Assembly: GCA_023374025.1 (NCBI GenBank)
Contig: SIJG01000040.1
Coordinates: 670,871 to 734,870, forward strand
Length of the DNA stretch: 64,000 nucleotides
DNA from: Heterodera schachtii
Lineage: Eukaryota; Nematoda; Chromadorea; Rhabditida; Heteroderidae
Direction: 5' to 3'
Shown: in pieces, positions 52,102 to 60,963 of the stretch
Layout of the letters: each line of letters starts with the position of its first letter
Position numbering within the stretch: position 1 is the first letter of the stretch
The notes under the pieces: generated by a model
The model's database searches: none
Told to the model about the DNA's origin: nothing
Seen by the model: only the letters and a program-made list of their open reading frames with translations
Program-made: the position numbers and the translations under genes

Positions 52102-52102
52102 T

Positions 52103-52325
52103 TGTTGTGTCCTTACCCAAAGGAACGACAACAAATATAAACAATAAAGTTTATTGAAAAGAGACGGAGGAGGCGAATATCGATTGGCTTGGTGCCACAA
52201 TAAAATTGCTGAATGATGAAGGAAGTCCAAATGTGGGGAAGGGAGCCAACATTAAATAGACAGAAATGGGGGAGGGAAGAAGGGACAAACAAAGGGTCAG
52301 AGATCACAACTGTCAATGGTCACTA
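52103..52325 (-). mobile_element. 5' LTR (end certain, start uncertain) of the gag/protease element
   Basis: The minus-strand sequence contains a polyadenylation signal (aataaa in caataaactttattg, about 52135-52150) and ends ggacacaaca at 52103, next to the primer-binding site. The upstream boundary is not clear; I place it before the 300-bp repeat that begins at 52335. No second LTR is present in the window, in line with loss of the 3' half of the element. Confidence 0.6.
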
Positions 52326-52334
52326 TCTCTAACC

Positions 52335-52622
52335 CTTACTGTACCCACTGCAATTTCCGCGGCACGGACGACGGATTTCAGATAGGAAATTGACATTTTT
52401 AAGGAAATTGAAAGTGTCGGAATTTTGCGCATGAGGAATTTGAGAGCAGCAGACGGTACAGCGTGGATTTCCATGGAAAATAATGCACAAACGACAAACC
52501 ACACGTGGCAAAACACGGATGAGCTTGATAAGAAATATTTGGGCATTCATCTTTTGTGCACCGCCGCTTCACAAATGGATGGTGAAAATGAATAACTAAA
52601 AGACAAATATTTATGTATTGAG
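52335..52622. repeat. 300-bp direct repeat, copy B
   Basis: Partner of 49631-49942 in the same orientation, starting cttactgtacccactgcaat and ending with atttatgtattgagttt. Confidence 0.8.
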
Positions 52623-52872
52623 TTTGCGTGTACTTCATTTCCTCTCCCCCCACGCGTTTACCACGCGAAAAAAAATTTTTTCAAAAAAATTTTTCATAAA
52701 AATTCTTATGAAATTTCTTCATAAGAAAATTTTAAGAAAACAAGTTTTTTTGAAGAATTTTTCAGGAATTTTTCGGAAAATGAACAGCACATGGCAGCGT
52801 CATGTCTTCGACTAGTTGGAGCATTTGTTGTCAAAAGTGAATTAAGCAAAGTGATAAAACATGAAAATTTAA

Positions 52873-53405
52873 ATGTTTAGAAAACTCCCTAAAGAAATTG
52901 TCGACGCATGCATGACCATCTTTCAAGGACAAAACATGGAAAGCGGAGAACCGACACCCCGACCACTATGCCAACGACGAACAACACTTGCAGTTAAGTC
53001 TGCTTTTTTGAGCATCTCGATTTCCATCAAAAAATTCTTGGAACTATTGTTTTTTTTTGTTGAAAAATCCGTCTTTCTAACAAAATTTGGTTGGTTAAAA
53101 ATTCATAAATTTTTGGCCCATATTTTTAATCCAATTTTATTTTATGAAACAAACTTTTTATCTTTAGAACGGCTCTTGCCTTTTACACGCGAAAATCCAT
53201 GGCTTTTTTAAATTTTGGCAAAGAAATAGTTTTAAACATTTTGAACTATTCAATAATGCCAAGATCGTTGGATTTGGTTGACAAAAAAAAAATGGAAAAA
53301 TTGAAGAATACTACCAATTTTGATTTTGTAACAAAATATATAACAATCGGTTCCTTTCGATCTATGATATATGAATCCAAAAGAATTTTTGGACAAAGAA
53401 CTTAG
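52873..53405 (+). other. Two overlapping open frames, possible exons
   Basis: 52873-52990 encodes FRKLPKEIVDACMTIF, and 53199-53405 encodes FGKEIVLNILNYSIM. Both faintly recall the start of F-box-like helices (LPxEI), but no complete domain is visible and the sequence between is AT-rich. A second frame over 52960-53010 (HYANDEQHLQLSLLF) resembles 48370-48430 (DEHDSHWPSLLF). I list these as weak gene remnants only. Confidence 0.25.
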
Positions 53406-53832
53406 TGGAAAGAGTTATGGGCTCGAGGATCAAAATATGGTCATGCCCAATAATGCTTGCCTACATAATTTGCATCAACTTTAAATTCCGATTTTTAGGC
53501 CACAATTTTTTCAAAAGAATTTATTCCAACATTTAAAAAAAAATTTCGGTAGGATTTTAAAAAATCCAAGAAATATGTCAATGGCAATTTTCAGATTTTT
53601 TAAGAGAGTTATGGCAGGGACGGTAACAGAATTTCGACTTGAATCTGGTACCACCTCCCGGCGATGAAAATTTTTCATAAAAATTTTACAGTTTATGGAA
53701 ATTTTGGATGGAGTGAGGTCAGATACCTATAAGAAATACTGTTTTTTAAAAATTATTCAAAATAATGGTACTTTCGTTCCCCATTTTTTGTTGCAATAAT
53801 ATAATGTTTTTTCTTTTGGATTGTCGGCACAG

Positions 53833-54828
53833 GAATTTGGACGCCAACACGCGGGACAAACCAACCGAAGCAGTGACCGGCACCGTGTTCAAGGCCATCC
53901 AGGCAAGTTTGTCTGTTGTATAAATAATCCATAATATGATTCAAACAATTCTAATACATTTATTTGATAAAAAAAAAATTTTTAGCAAAAATTTGGCACC
54001 GATTTGTATTTTTTTGATGACATTTCCAAACACTTTTTTCGGCATTAACGTGCCATCCGAAATTTTTGGCCCTGCCCCCCCCCCACCCCTCGCCCATGGA
54101 TTTTACAATTGATTTTCAGTGACTTTTTTTTAAAATTTTCATGATTTTTGGCTCAATTCTTTTTTTTTTTGTTCACTCCTTTAATTCCTTCTAAATTATA
54201 TTTGGTTTCAAATTGATTTCTATTTCTTTTTTTATTGCAGGAAGTCACACAAAAAGTCAATCGAACAACAGTACGGCGTTTTTGGCTCTCTGTTCCGAAG
54301 CGGCACGCGCACCTCCTTTTTTTTGCCTCTCAAGTGGGTGATGTTTGGATGATGTGCCGTGGCATTTGCATTTTTTTTTTTACAAAAAAATGTCTTTTTT
54401 CCTATGGTTCAGCGGTGCCATGCCAACTCGTTAAATTTTTTATAACTCCCCAATATCGGAAGAAATTTGAAAAAATTTTTCAATAAAAAAAGTGATTCTT
54501 AAAGGGAAAAACAAAATCGTATTTTTAAATTTTCTATTTCTTTATGAGTTTTTCTTCTAATAAAAAGGGTTTTGCAAATTTATTTCTTAAAAAACCTCGA
54601 ACATTACTTTTTTTGAAAATTTTACTTGTCGCATTTCATTTCAATATGAAAAACTCAAAATATGGGTTTTTGATTCCAAGCCTGGCATTGTGTTTTTCTT
54701 TTTTTAAATTTTTGTCTTGTGCTGCAGGCGTTGTTCGGCAGGGAATGCGCTCCCGCTCGGGCACCGCCGGTCAGAGTGACGTCATTGTGCCGAAGCAAGC
54801 GTTTGTGGAGGGACGTCAGATGCAATAA
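53833..54828 (+). CDS. Multi-exon gene candidate, unknown protein, 3' end
   Basis: Three exons can be joined in phase. Exon 53833-53902 reads NLDANTRDKPTEAVTGTV and is followed by gcaagt, a GC donor. Exon 54241 to about 54337 has a strong polypyrimidine acceptor (tttttttattgcag) and reads EVTQKVNRTTVRRFW. Exon 54728-54828 follows gtgctgcag and reads GMRSRSGTAGQSDVIVPKQA before TAA at 54826. The middle exon could be read in another frame (EQQYGVFGSLFRSGTR), so its phase is the weakest point. The first exon has no clear start, and upstream exons are not identified. I do not recognise the family; the C-terminus is basic and Ser/Arg-rich. A gap-like C run (54075-54084) lies in the first intron. 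Confidence 0.5.
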
Positions 54829-55126
54829 ATTAATTGTCCTAATCTGATGGGCGGTGAACCAAAAAAAGAAAGATGATCAAAAAATGATGAATGGAATATG
54901 ATGTGATTTTAAGAGACTAACCAATTAATTATTATTGCCTAATTGCTTTCACAATTTATTTTTATTGTTTTCCCCATTTGGCGCCTTTGTTTCCATGGAC
55001 CTAAAAATCCTTTATTTGAAATTTTTTTAAGAGTATTTATGAGAAAATGAGAGCATCAATTCAAATGACAAATTGGTGGGATGGTTGGGGACCATTTCTC
55101 ACAAAAATATTCAACAAATTCACATT
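54829..55126. other. Intergenic, no feature seen
   Basis: AT-rich interval between the convergent plus-strand gene candidate (stop at 54828) and the minus-strand gene (stop near 55135). The word aataaa lies at 54825-54830, overlapping the stop of the plus-strand model. I see nothing else. Confidence 0.5.
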
Positions 55127-55134
55127 TCAGGCTG

Positions 55135-56217
55135 TCAATATGGCGACATTTTTGTTGCTTTTGTCCGCTTTTTCTTCCCTGTTGGTGGCGACAATGGACT
55201 AAAATTAAATTTTTAATTTCTAGACAAAATCAAATTCCATTACTGCTGCTGCTCACCCAATGCAATTGTCAGCCCAACAATTAAATTTGATTTTGTTCAA
55301 ATTGTTGTCCCAATTTTCGTCGTTTTCCCATTGATCCGCCGCCGCCTTTTCACTAACGCACTGTAGTGGAGCGTGCGTGGACAGCTCCAGCAAATACCTG
55401 TGGTAAAAAAAATAAAATGAAATGTGACTGTAATGTGCAAGCAAATAATGGACAGTACTCAAGTCAATGCTTGTTTAACCACCCCCCCCCCTATAAGGTT
55501 GAATTTCAAAAAAATTTTTGTTGAAAGAAATAAAGTTTTTCAAGTTTTGAAAAAAAAAATTTTCAAAATTTAGATTTAAAATTTCTAAAGAAATTTTTTT
55601 AATTGAAAATTGCACCCACTCATAACAAAAAAGCGAAATTAGAGACGACAATGTTCAACCTAATTTCTAAAAAAAATAAATAAAGTTCTAGAAGTCCTGT
55701 TTTTTTTTTTTGTAAATATGGAAGGTAAATTTCACACAAATTGAAAAAAGACAGTGTCAATTTCTCATGCAAATCTCAATTTTACACTTCCTCTTTTTGA
55801 GGAAGGTCCGAGCTCAAAATAGCCAGTTAACTGTTGAATTGGCAGAAACTCATAAACTTTAAGGGAAAAAAAATCATTTTTTTAAATTTGTCAATAAAGT
55901 TTTGTCCAGTCAATTTCGAACGACTGTATTTGTAGTGCACCAATTTACAATTTATGAAATGGATTTGAACCAGAGTTCTGACTAGAGGTGAGCGGGACCT
56001 GAACACAGACAACTGAGTACCGAAGTCCCGGTTTTGAACCGGGACCGGGACTAGTCCCGGTTTTTCAACCCGAAAAGGTCCCGGTCCCGGGTTTGCCCAA
56101 AATTCGCGGTCCCGCTCAACTCTAGCTCTGTCTCCCTCACCAAAAAGACGTAAATTTTTGGGTAATCCTTCGGAATTGGTGTCCAGACAGAAAAAAACGG
56201 AACATCATCATCATCAT
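55135..56217 (-). CDS. Three-exon gene for a 93-residue protein, unknown family
   Basis: Exon 1 (56141-56217) starts with five consecutive ATG codons, then FRFFLSGHQFRRITQKF. Exon 2 (55257-55397) reads YLLELSTHAPLQCVSEKAAA and then DQWENDENWDNNLNKIKF. Exon 3 (55135-55198) reads PLSPPTGKKKRTKATKMSPY and stops with TGA. All junctions have GT-AG borders (gtgagg/accacag and gtgagc/aattttag), and the phases match exactly: phase 2 at both introns. The N-terminus has Arg, Phe and Ser and no acidic residue, so it could be a mitochondrial presequence; the rest is hydrophilic with a basic tail. Intron 1 (743 bp) holds a hAT-like MITE. I do not recognise the protein. The model is inferred without transcript support. 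Confidence 0.55.
55983..56124. mobile_element. 142-bp hAT-like MITE
   Basis: The ends tagaggtgagcgggacc and ggtcccgctcaactcta are imperfect inverted repeats of the hAT type (TAGAGGTG...). The interior is rich in further paired gtcccggtt / aaccgggac words and can fold completely. The 8 bp on either side, gttctgac and gctctgtc, match at six of eight positions, in agreement with an 8-bp hAT target-site duplication that has since mutated. It lies within an intron of the minus-strand gene. Confidence 0.85.
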
Positions 56218-56393
56218 TTGCTGCAGAAAAGTGGCAACAATTAATGAATTAATTGGGCAGTTAATTAAGGAAATTAGACAAAATGGGTGCACGACGTTTT
56301 AGTCTTCTCAATTATAATTATAAAATAAATTTTTAAAATCAATAAGTCAGCAATTTTTTGGAAAATTTATGAAAACATCACTAAAAATTTTAT
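56195..56393. repeat. Leading fragment of the 2.43-kb tandem unit
   Basis: Identical or nearly so to 57404-57602 and 59831-60027, from aaacggaacatcatc to catcactaaaaattttat. It then jumps directly to the unit start at 56401, so a roughly 1.26-kb middle part present in the other units is missing. It supplies the first codons and the upstream sequence of the minus-strand gene at 55135-56217. Confidence 0.9.
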
Positions 56394-56466
56394 ACAAATT
56401 ATTCGACCGTGAAGGTGGCCGACGAAAGGGAGAAAAGGAAAAAATCTTAGACCTGTTTTTGCTTAC

Positions 56467-57214
56467 CCCCTTTTTTCTCCGCCCAAATTGGGTTAAGCGT
56501 CGGCCATCGCTTCGCCTTTTTGACCACCTTATCAGCAGTTTTTTTCTGATTGAAAAAATTAAAATTCCAATCTCTCTCACCATATGCCGTCGTTTAGTGC
56601 CGGCGCTCCTCTAACTTTCGCATAACTGTGTGAAAAAAATTTTTTCCCTCAAAGCCTTCATTTCTTTTACCGTTTTTTGCGCCCATCGTTTGTTTTGTCG
56701 GCGTTTCGGCTTTGTCTGAGCCTAAAAGTTTGAGTCCATGATTAAATGTTAAAAAACACAACCACCGCCCCTTTCCCCTCTTCTCACTTTCATGCTCTTG
56801 AATCTGCCCAAGCTGTCCCGCGGTGGCAGCACTCGTTTGGACCTGTCCGGCTCGGTGGTGGTCTTCACCAGCCCCTCCTTTGCTTTGCTGATCAACTTTT
56901 CGCGCTGTTCTTGGTCCTGGGTGGTCACAGCTTTGTCCAAATTGGTCTCAGCAATTGCACCGTAATTGATGTTGCTGTTGTTTTCGCTGGGTCGCAAAAA
57001 ATTTGTTGTCAGAGTGAATTGGTTGTTTTTGGATGATGGTGTTTGCTGGAAAAAAAATCAACAATTAGCAAAATTGGTAGAGTGTGGGGATGAAAAACTG
57101 CAAAAATTTAAAAAATATATATTAATCGACACGTGTACCTTTTTTAAATTTTCACGTAAAATTTCACTTAAAGCGAAGGGGTCATGGCCGTGTAAATGAT
57201 AAACTCCGGGTGCC
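56467..57214 (-). pseudogene. Basic protein of unknown family, copy 1 (four exon-like blocks)
   Basis: From right to left: 57139-57214 (APGVYHLHGHDPFALSEILR), 56788-57045 after a strong ttttttttccag acceptor (SENNSNINYGAIAETNLDKA, then EQREKLISKAKEGLVKTTTE and PPRDSLGRFKSM), 56581-56721 (AQTKPKRRQNKRWAQKTVKE), and 56467 to about 56549 (ADKVVKKAKRWPTLNPIWAE). The first two junctions are in phase. In the third block the homopolymer near 56632 puts the frame into a TAG. The last block has lost its acceptor by deletion. The protein would be Lys/Arg-rich and soluble. I do not recognise it. It is probably a degenerate copy, unless the third block is the true last exon. Confidence 0.55.
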
Positions 57215-57258
57215 CTGCCCGAAATTTTTTTTTCTGTGTACGACCCTGCTGACCTCAC

Positions 57259-57426
57259 TCATAAATCATTTGTGATCACAAAGCCATCACAATGCATTGC
57301 GCTGAGAAGCCATCGGCGGACGGCAATTGGGTTGGCCACCCCGTCGGGCTTGATAAGGCCAAATGTACACGGCCTCATTTAATTGGGTAGAGAGGGGGCA
57401 AACAAACGGAACATCATCATCATCAT
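57259..57426 (-). pseudogene. NME6-like nucleoside diphosphate kinase, first exon only, copy 1
   Basis: Five ATG codons (57426-57412) open a short Arg/Phe/Leu-rich peptide that ends in TAA. An ATG follows in the same frame at 57378 and begins TFGLIKPDGVANPIAVRRWL followed by MHCDGFVIT and TGA. The F(A/G)LIKPD start and the later GF are hallmarks of nucleoside diphosphate kinases, and the VANP wording is nearest to the NME6 branch. NDP kinases pass the gamma phosphate of NTPs to NDPs through an active-site His that lies further C-terminal; that part is absent. With two stops and no later exons this is a truncated relic, although a uORF plus spliced gene cannot be excluded. Confidence 0.6.
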
Positions 57427-57690
57427 TTGCTGCAGAAAAGGGGCAACAATTAATGAATTAATTGGGCAGTTAATTAAGGAAATTAGACAAAATGGGTGCA
57501 CGACGTTTTGGTCTTCTCAATTATAATTATAAAATAAATTTTTAAAATCAATAAGCCAGCAATTTTTTGGAAAATTTATGAAAACATCACTAAAAATTTT
57601 ATTTTTTGAAATTTTCTAATTTTCGGGGGGGGAGAGGCGAGTTGCTCTCCCTCACAAAACATGCATTTGGTAAAATATGAAATATAATTA

Positions 57691-58306
57691 TTATTGTACT
57701 TGGATTAGTCCACTGAAAGGCGGCGATTGAAAACGGAAAATCCAACAAAAAATTGAACGGATAAAAATGGTCGGCACAAATTGTGAAGAGACACGCGTTT
57801 CTGTGGACGAATGGAATGCCAAAGGTAAATTTGAATAAAAAAATATCGAAAAAACGAATTGTAAATTACCAAGCGAAATGAAAAGTGCCACCGCCCTCGT
57901 GTCAAGCGCAAATTTCTGGGAAAAAACAGGCCCATTGTTGCGCGATGGTACTGAAATGGGGGCACATTGGACATTTAAAAACTGACCTTTTTTTTTGTTC
58001 GAATATTCATTTTTTATTTTAAAAATTACTAAAATTTTCGGAAAATTTTTAAATTTAACTTCCATTAAAAAAAAAATTTCTTTTCAGTGTTTTGATAAGT
58101 TCAAAAGTAGAGTAACATACCACCAATCTTCTTGCGCTCCTCCTCCAATTTGTTGGCCAACAGTTCCAATTTGAAATATTGGGCAAATTCGTCGGTGGGC
58201 GACAGTGCGGACATTCGTCGACGAATGTCACCGATTTGCTCGGTCCATTTCGGCAAGACGCCGGTGGTTCAGCGCCAGGCCGGCTGACCAAAGTGGACTA
58301 AAGCAC
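57691..58306 (-). pseudogene. GET1/WRB-like tail-anchored protein receptor, copy 1
   Basis: The right exon, 58121-58306, reads VLPKWTEQIGDIRRRMSALS then PTDEFAQYFKLELLANKLEE, close to the coiled-coil of the GET1/WRB (CHD5) family with its (S/T)xxDEFAxY(F/A)K signature. It ends at a gtatgt donor. The left block, 57691-57950, follows a cccatttcag acceptor in phase and has a hydrophobic stretch (ALFISLGNLQFVFSIFFYS). GET1 is an ER membrane protein that receives tail-anchored proteins from GET3. In the right exon, the upstream part (ALVHFGQPAWR) is followed by an in-frame TGA at 58269-58271, and no initiator exon is visible. I read it as a decayed gene copy. Confidence 0.5.
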
Positions 58307-58534
58307 CTTCAAATAGGGAGGAATTATTTTTTAAATGATTTTTTGGACCAATTTTAATGAGAGGAAATCATAGAATCCACCAGAAAAAATAAAAATAAAA
58401 CATTGCAAAAATTTACGACAAATAGGGTATAGTAAGTTTCTATGAAAAAGTTAAGCTGTTCTCCCACCCCAAATTTTAAAAACAACAAATTAATTAATTA
58501 AATTTTTTACGAATTATAAGTATAAAAAAATCAA

Positions 58535-58695
58535 GGTAATAGTTCAGTTTGTCCCCTACCCCCTTTTTTCGAAAATTTTTTTCTTTTCAAAAGTCATAAA
58601 AACAGGAATTGGTCTAAATGGATGTCGTATTCATGATCAGTGACCCCGAAAACCCCATATGGGGGAGGGGGGGGGGGGGAAACTGAACTATTACC
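58535..58695. mobile_element. 161-bp MITE in tandem unit 1
   Basis: Inverted ends ggtaatagttcagttt and aaactgaactattacc are flanked on both sides by tcaa (58531-58534 and 58696-58699), a possible 4-bp target-site duplication. The interior next to the ends carries a C-rich tract on the left and a G run of 13 (58667-58679) on the right. An identical-architecture copy lies in unit 2. Confidence 0.75.
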
Positions 58696-58714
58696 TCAAT
58701 TAATGGGCCCAAAC

Positions 58715-58809
58715 CGAGAAAAATTTGTCAATGTCCTCTTTCGCAAAGCACGATTGGACATATTGCGCCGGCACGGCGGTGAAGGTGGACGGTCCAAATT
58801 GGGACAAAG
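58715..58809 (-). pseudogene. Exon copy of the 62.9-kb helical protein, unit 1
   Basis: After a cccaacag acceptor, the minus strand reads LSQFGPSTFTAVPAQYVQSC followed by FAKEDIDKFF, then a weak gtttgg donor. The sequence AVPAQYVQSCFAKEDID is shared with the exon at 62955-63129, so this is a duplicated exon. No continuation (KQRLPQMAEEV) is present here. Confidence 0.6.
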
Positions 58810-58929
58810 CTGTTGGGAAAAACAATTAGAAAAACTATAATTAAAACAATTAGCATACAAAATATTCGACCGTGAAGGTGGCCGACGAAAGGGAGAATAG
58901 GAAAAAATCTTAGACCTGTTGTTGCTTAC

Positions 58930-59638
58930 CCCTTTTTTTCTCCGCCCAAATTGGGTTAAGCGTCGGCCATCGCTTCGCCTTTTTGACCACCTTATCAGCA
59001 GTTTTTTTTCTTGGCCTGAAATGATTTAAATTAATTGAAAAAATTAAAATTCCAATCTCTCTCACCACATGCCGTCGTTTTAGTGCCGGCGCTCCTCTAA
59101 CTTTCGCATAACTGTGTGAAAAAATTTTTTTTTCTTTCAAAGCCTTCATTTCTTTTACCGTTTTTTTGCGCCCATCGTTTGTTTTGTCGTCGTTTCGGCT
59201 TTGTCTGACCCTAAAAGTTTGCGTCTATGATTAAATGTTAAAAAACACAACCACCGCCCCTTTCCCCTCTTTTCACCTCCAGCTCTTGAATCTGCCCAAG
59301 CTGTCCCGCGGTGGCAGCACTCGTTTGGACCTGTCCGGCTCGGTGGTGGTCTTCACCAGCCCCTCCTTTGCTTTGCTGATCAACTTTTCGCGCTGTTCTT
59401 GGTCCTGGGTGGTCACAGCTTTGTCCAAATTGGTCTCAGCAATTGCACCGTAATTGATGTTGCTGTTGTTTTCGCTGGGTCGCAAAAAATTTGTTGTCAT
59501 TGGTAGTGTGGGGATGAAAAACTGCAAAAATTTAAAAAATATATATTAATCGACACGTGTACCTTTTTTAAATTTTCACGTAAAATTTCACTTAAAGCGA
59601 AGGGGTCCTGGCCGTGTAAATGATAAACTCCGGGTGCC
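58930..59638 (-). pseudogene. Basic protein of unknown family, copy 2
   Basis: Same blocks as copy 1: 59563-59638, 59277-59474, 59066-59210 and 58930-59015. Here the fourth block keeps a good acceptor (catttcag), but the second block has lost its acceptor and first codons through the 59-bp deletion and has a 1-bp deletion at its end. Homopolymer lengths in the third block differ from copy 1. Confidence 0.55.
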
Positions 59639-59682
59639 CTGCCCGAAATTTTTTTTTCTGTGTACGACCCTGCTGACCCCAC

Positions 59683-59850
59683 TCATAAATCATTTGTGAT
59701 CACAAAGCCATCACAATGCATTGCGCTGAGAAGCCATCGGCGGACGGCAATTGGGTTGGCCACCCCGTCGGGCTTGATAAGGCCAAATGTCCACGGCCTC
59801 ATTTAATTGGGTAGAGAGGGGGCAAACAAACGGAACATCATCATCATCAT
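59683..59850 (-). pseudogene. NME6-like NDP kinase first exon, copy 2
   Basis: Second copy of 57259-57426 with the same five ATG codons, the same in-frame TAA and the same TGA after ITNDL. One difference is Trp instead of Cys in MRPWTFGLIKPDGV. The shared stops show that the gene was already broken, or built this way, before the unit was duplicated. Confidence 0.6.
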
Positions 59851-60120
59851 TTGCTGCAGAAAAGGGGCAACAATTAATGAATTAATTGGGCAGTTAATTA
59901 AGGAAATTAGACAAAATGGGTGCACGACGTTTTGGTCTTCTCAATTATAATTATAAAATAAATTTTTAAAATCAATAAGTCAGCAATTTTTTGGAAAATT
60001 TATGAAAACATCACTAAAAATTTTATTTTTTGAAATTTTCTAATTTTCGGGGGGGGGGGGAGAGGCGAGCTGCTCTCCCTCACAAAACATGCATTTTTGG
60101 TAAAATATGAAATATAATTA

Positions 60121-60735
60121 TTATTGTACTTGGATTAGTCCACTGAAAGGCGGCGATTGAAAACGGAAAATCCAACAAAAAATTGAACGGATAAAAATGG
60201 TCGGCACAAATTGTGAAGAGACACGCGTTTCTGTGGACGAATGGAATGCCAAAGGTAAATTTGAATAAAAAAATATCGAAAAAACGAATTGTAAATTACC
60301 AAGCGAAATGAAAAGTGCCACCGCCCTCGTGTCAAGCGCAAATTTCTGGGAAAAAACAGGCCCATTGTTGCGCGATGGTACTGAAATGGGGGCACATTGG
60401 ACATTTAAAAACTGACCTTTTTTTTGTTCGAATATTCATTTTTTATTTTAAAAATTACTAAAATTTTCGGAAAATTTTTAAATTTAACTTCCATTAAAAA
60501 AAAAATTTCTTTTCAGTGTTTTGATAAGTTCAAAAGTAGAGTAACATACCACCAATCTTCTTGCGCTCCTCCTCCAATTTGTTGGCCAACAGTTCCAATT
60601 TGAAATATTGGGCAAATTCGTCGGTGGGCGACAGTGCGGACATTCGTCGACGAATGTCACCGATTTGCTCGGTCCATTTCGGCAAGACGCCGGTGGTTCA
60701 GCGCCAGGCCGGCTGACCAAAGTGGACTAAAGCAC
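60121..60735 (-). pseudogene. GET1/WRB-like sequence, copy 2
   Basis: Copy of 57691-58306 with exon 60550-60735 and block 60121-60380. The in-frame TGA before the coiled-coil exon is retained at 60698-60700. Confidence 0.5.
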
Positions 60736-60963
60736 CTTCAAATAGGGAGGAATTATTTTTTAAATGATTTTTTGGACCAATTTTAATGATAGGAAATCAT
60801 AGAATCCACCAGAAAAAATAAAAATAAAACATTGCAAAAATTTACGACAAATAGGGTATAGTAAGTTTCTATGAAAAAGTTAAGCTGTTCTCCCACCCCA
60901 AATTTTAAAAACAACAAATTAATTAATTAAATTTTTTACGAATTATAAATATAAAAAAATCAA

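Larger units (their letters stand above)
56401..58865. repeat. Tandem unit 1 (2.46 kb)
   Basis: Starts attcgaccgtgaaggtggcc and is followed head-to-tail by unit 2 with very high identity. It differs from unit 2 by a 59-bp stretch that unit 2 lacks (near 57010-57075), by loss of a segment near 56549, and by homopolymer lengths. Confidence 0.95.

Noticed and set aside
49631..52622. The 300-bp direct repeats as the LTR pair of the gag/protease element
   Set aside because: The real LTR end with primer-binding site is at 52103, inside the bracket, so the outer repeats do not fit as its LTRs.
53753..53944. Minus-strand frame with GLEHGAGHCFGWFVPRVG
   Set aside because: It overlaps the plus-strand exon 53833-53902, which has acceptor and donor borders and joins to further exons. 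The minus frame has no matching neighbours, though the strand is not proven.
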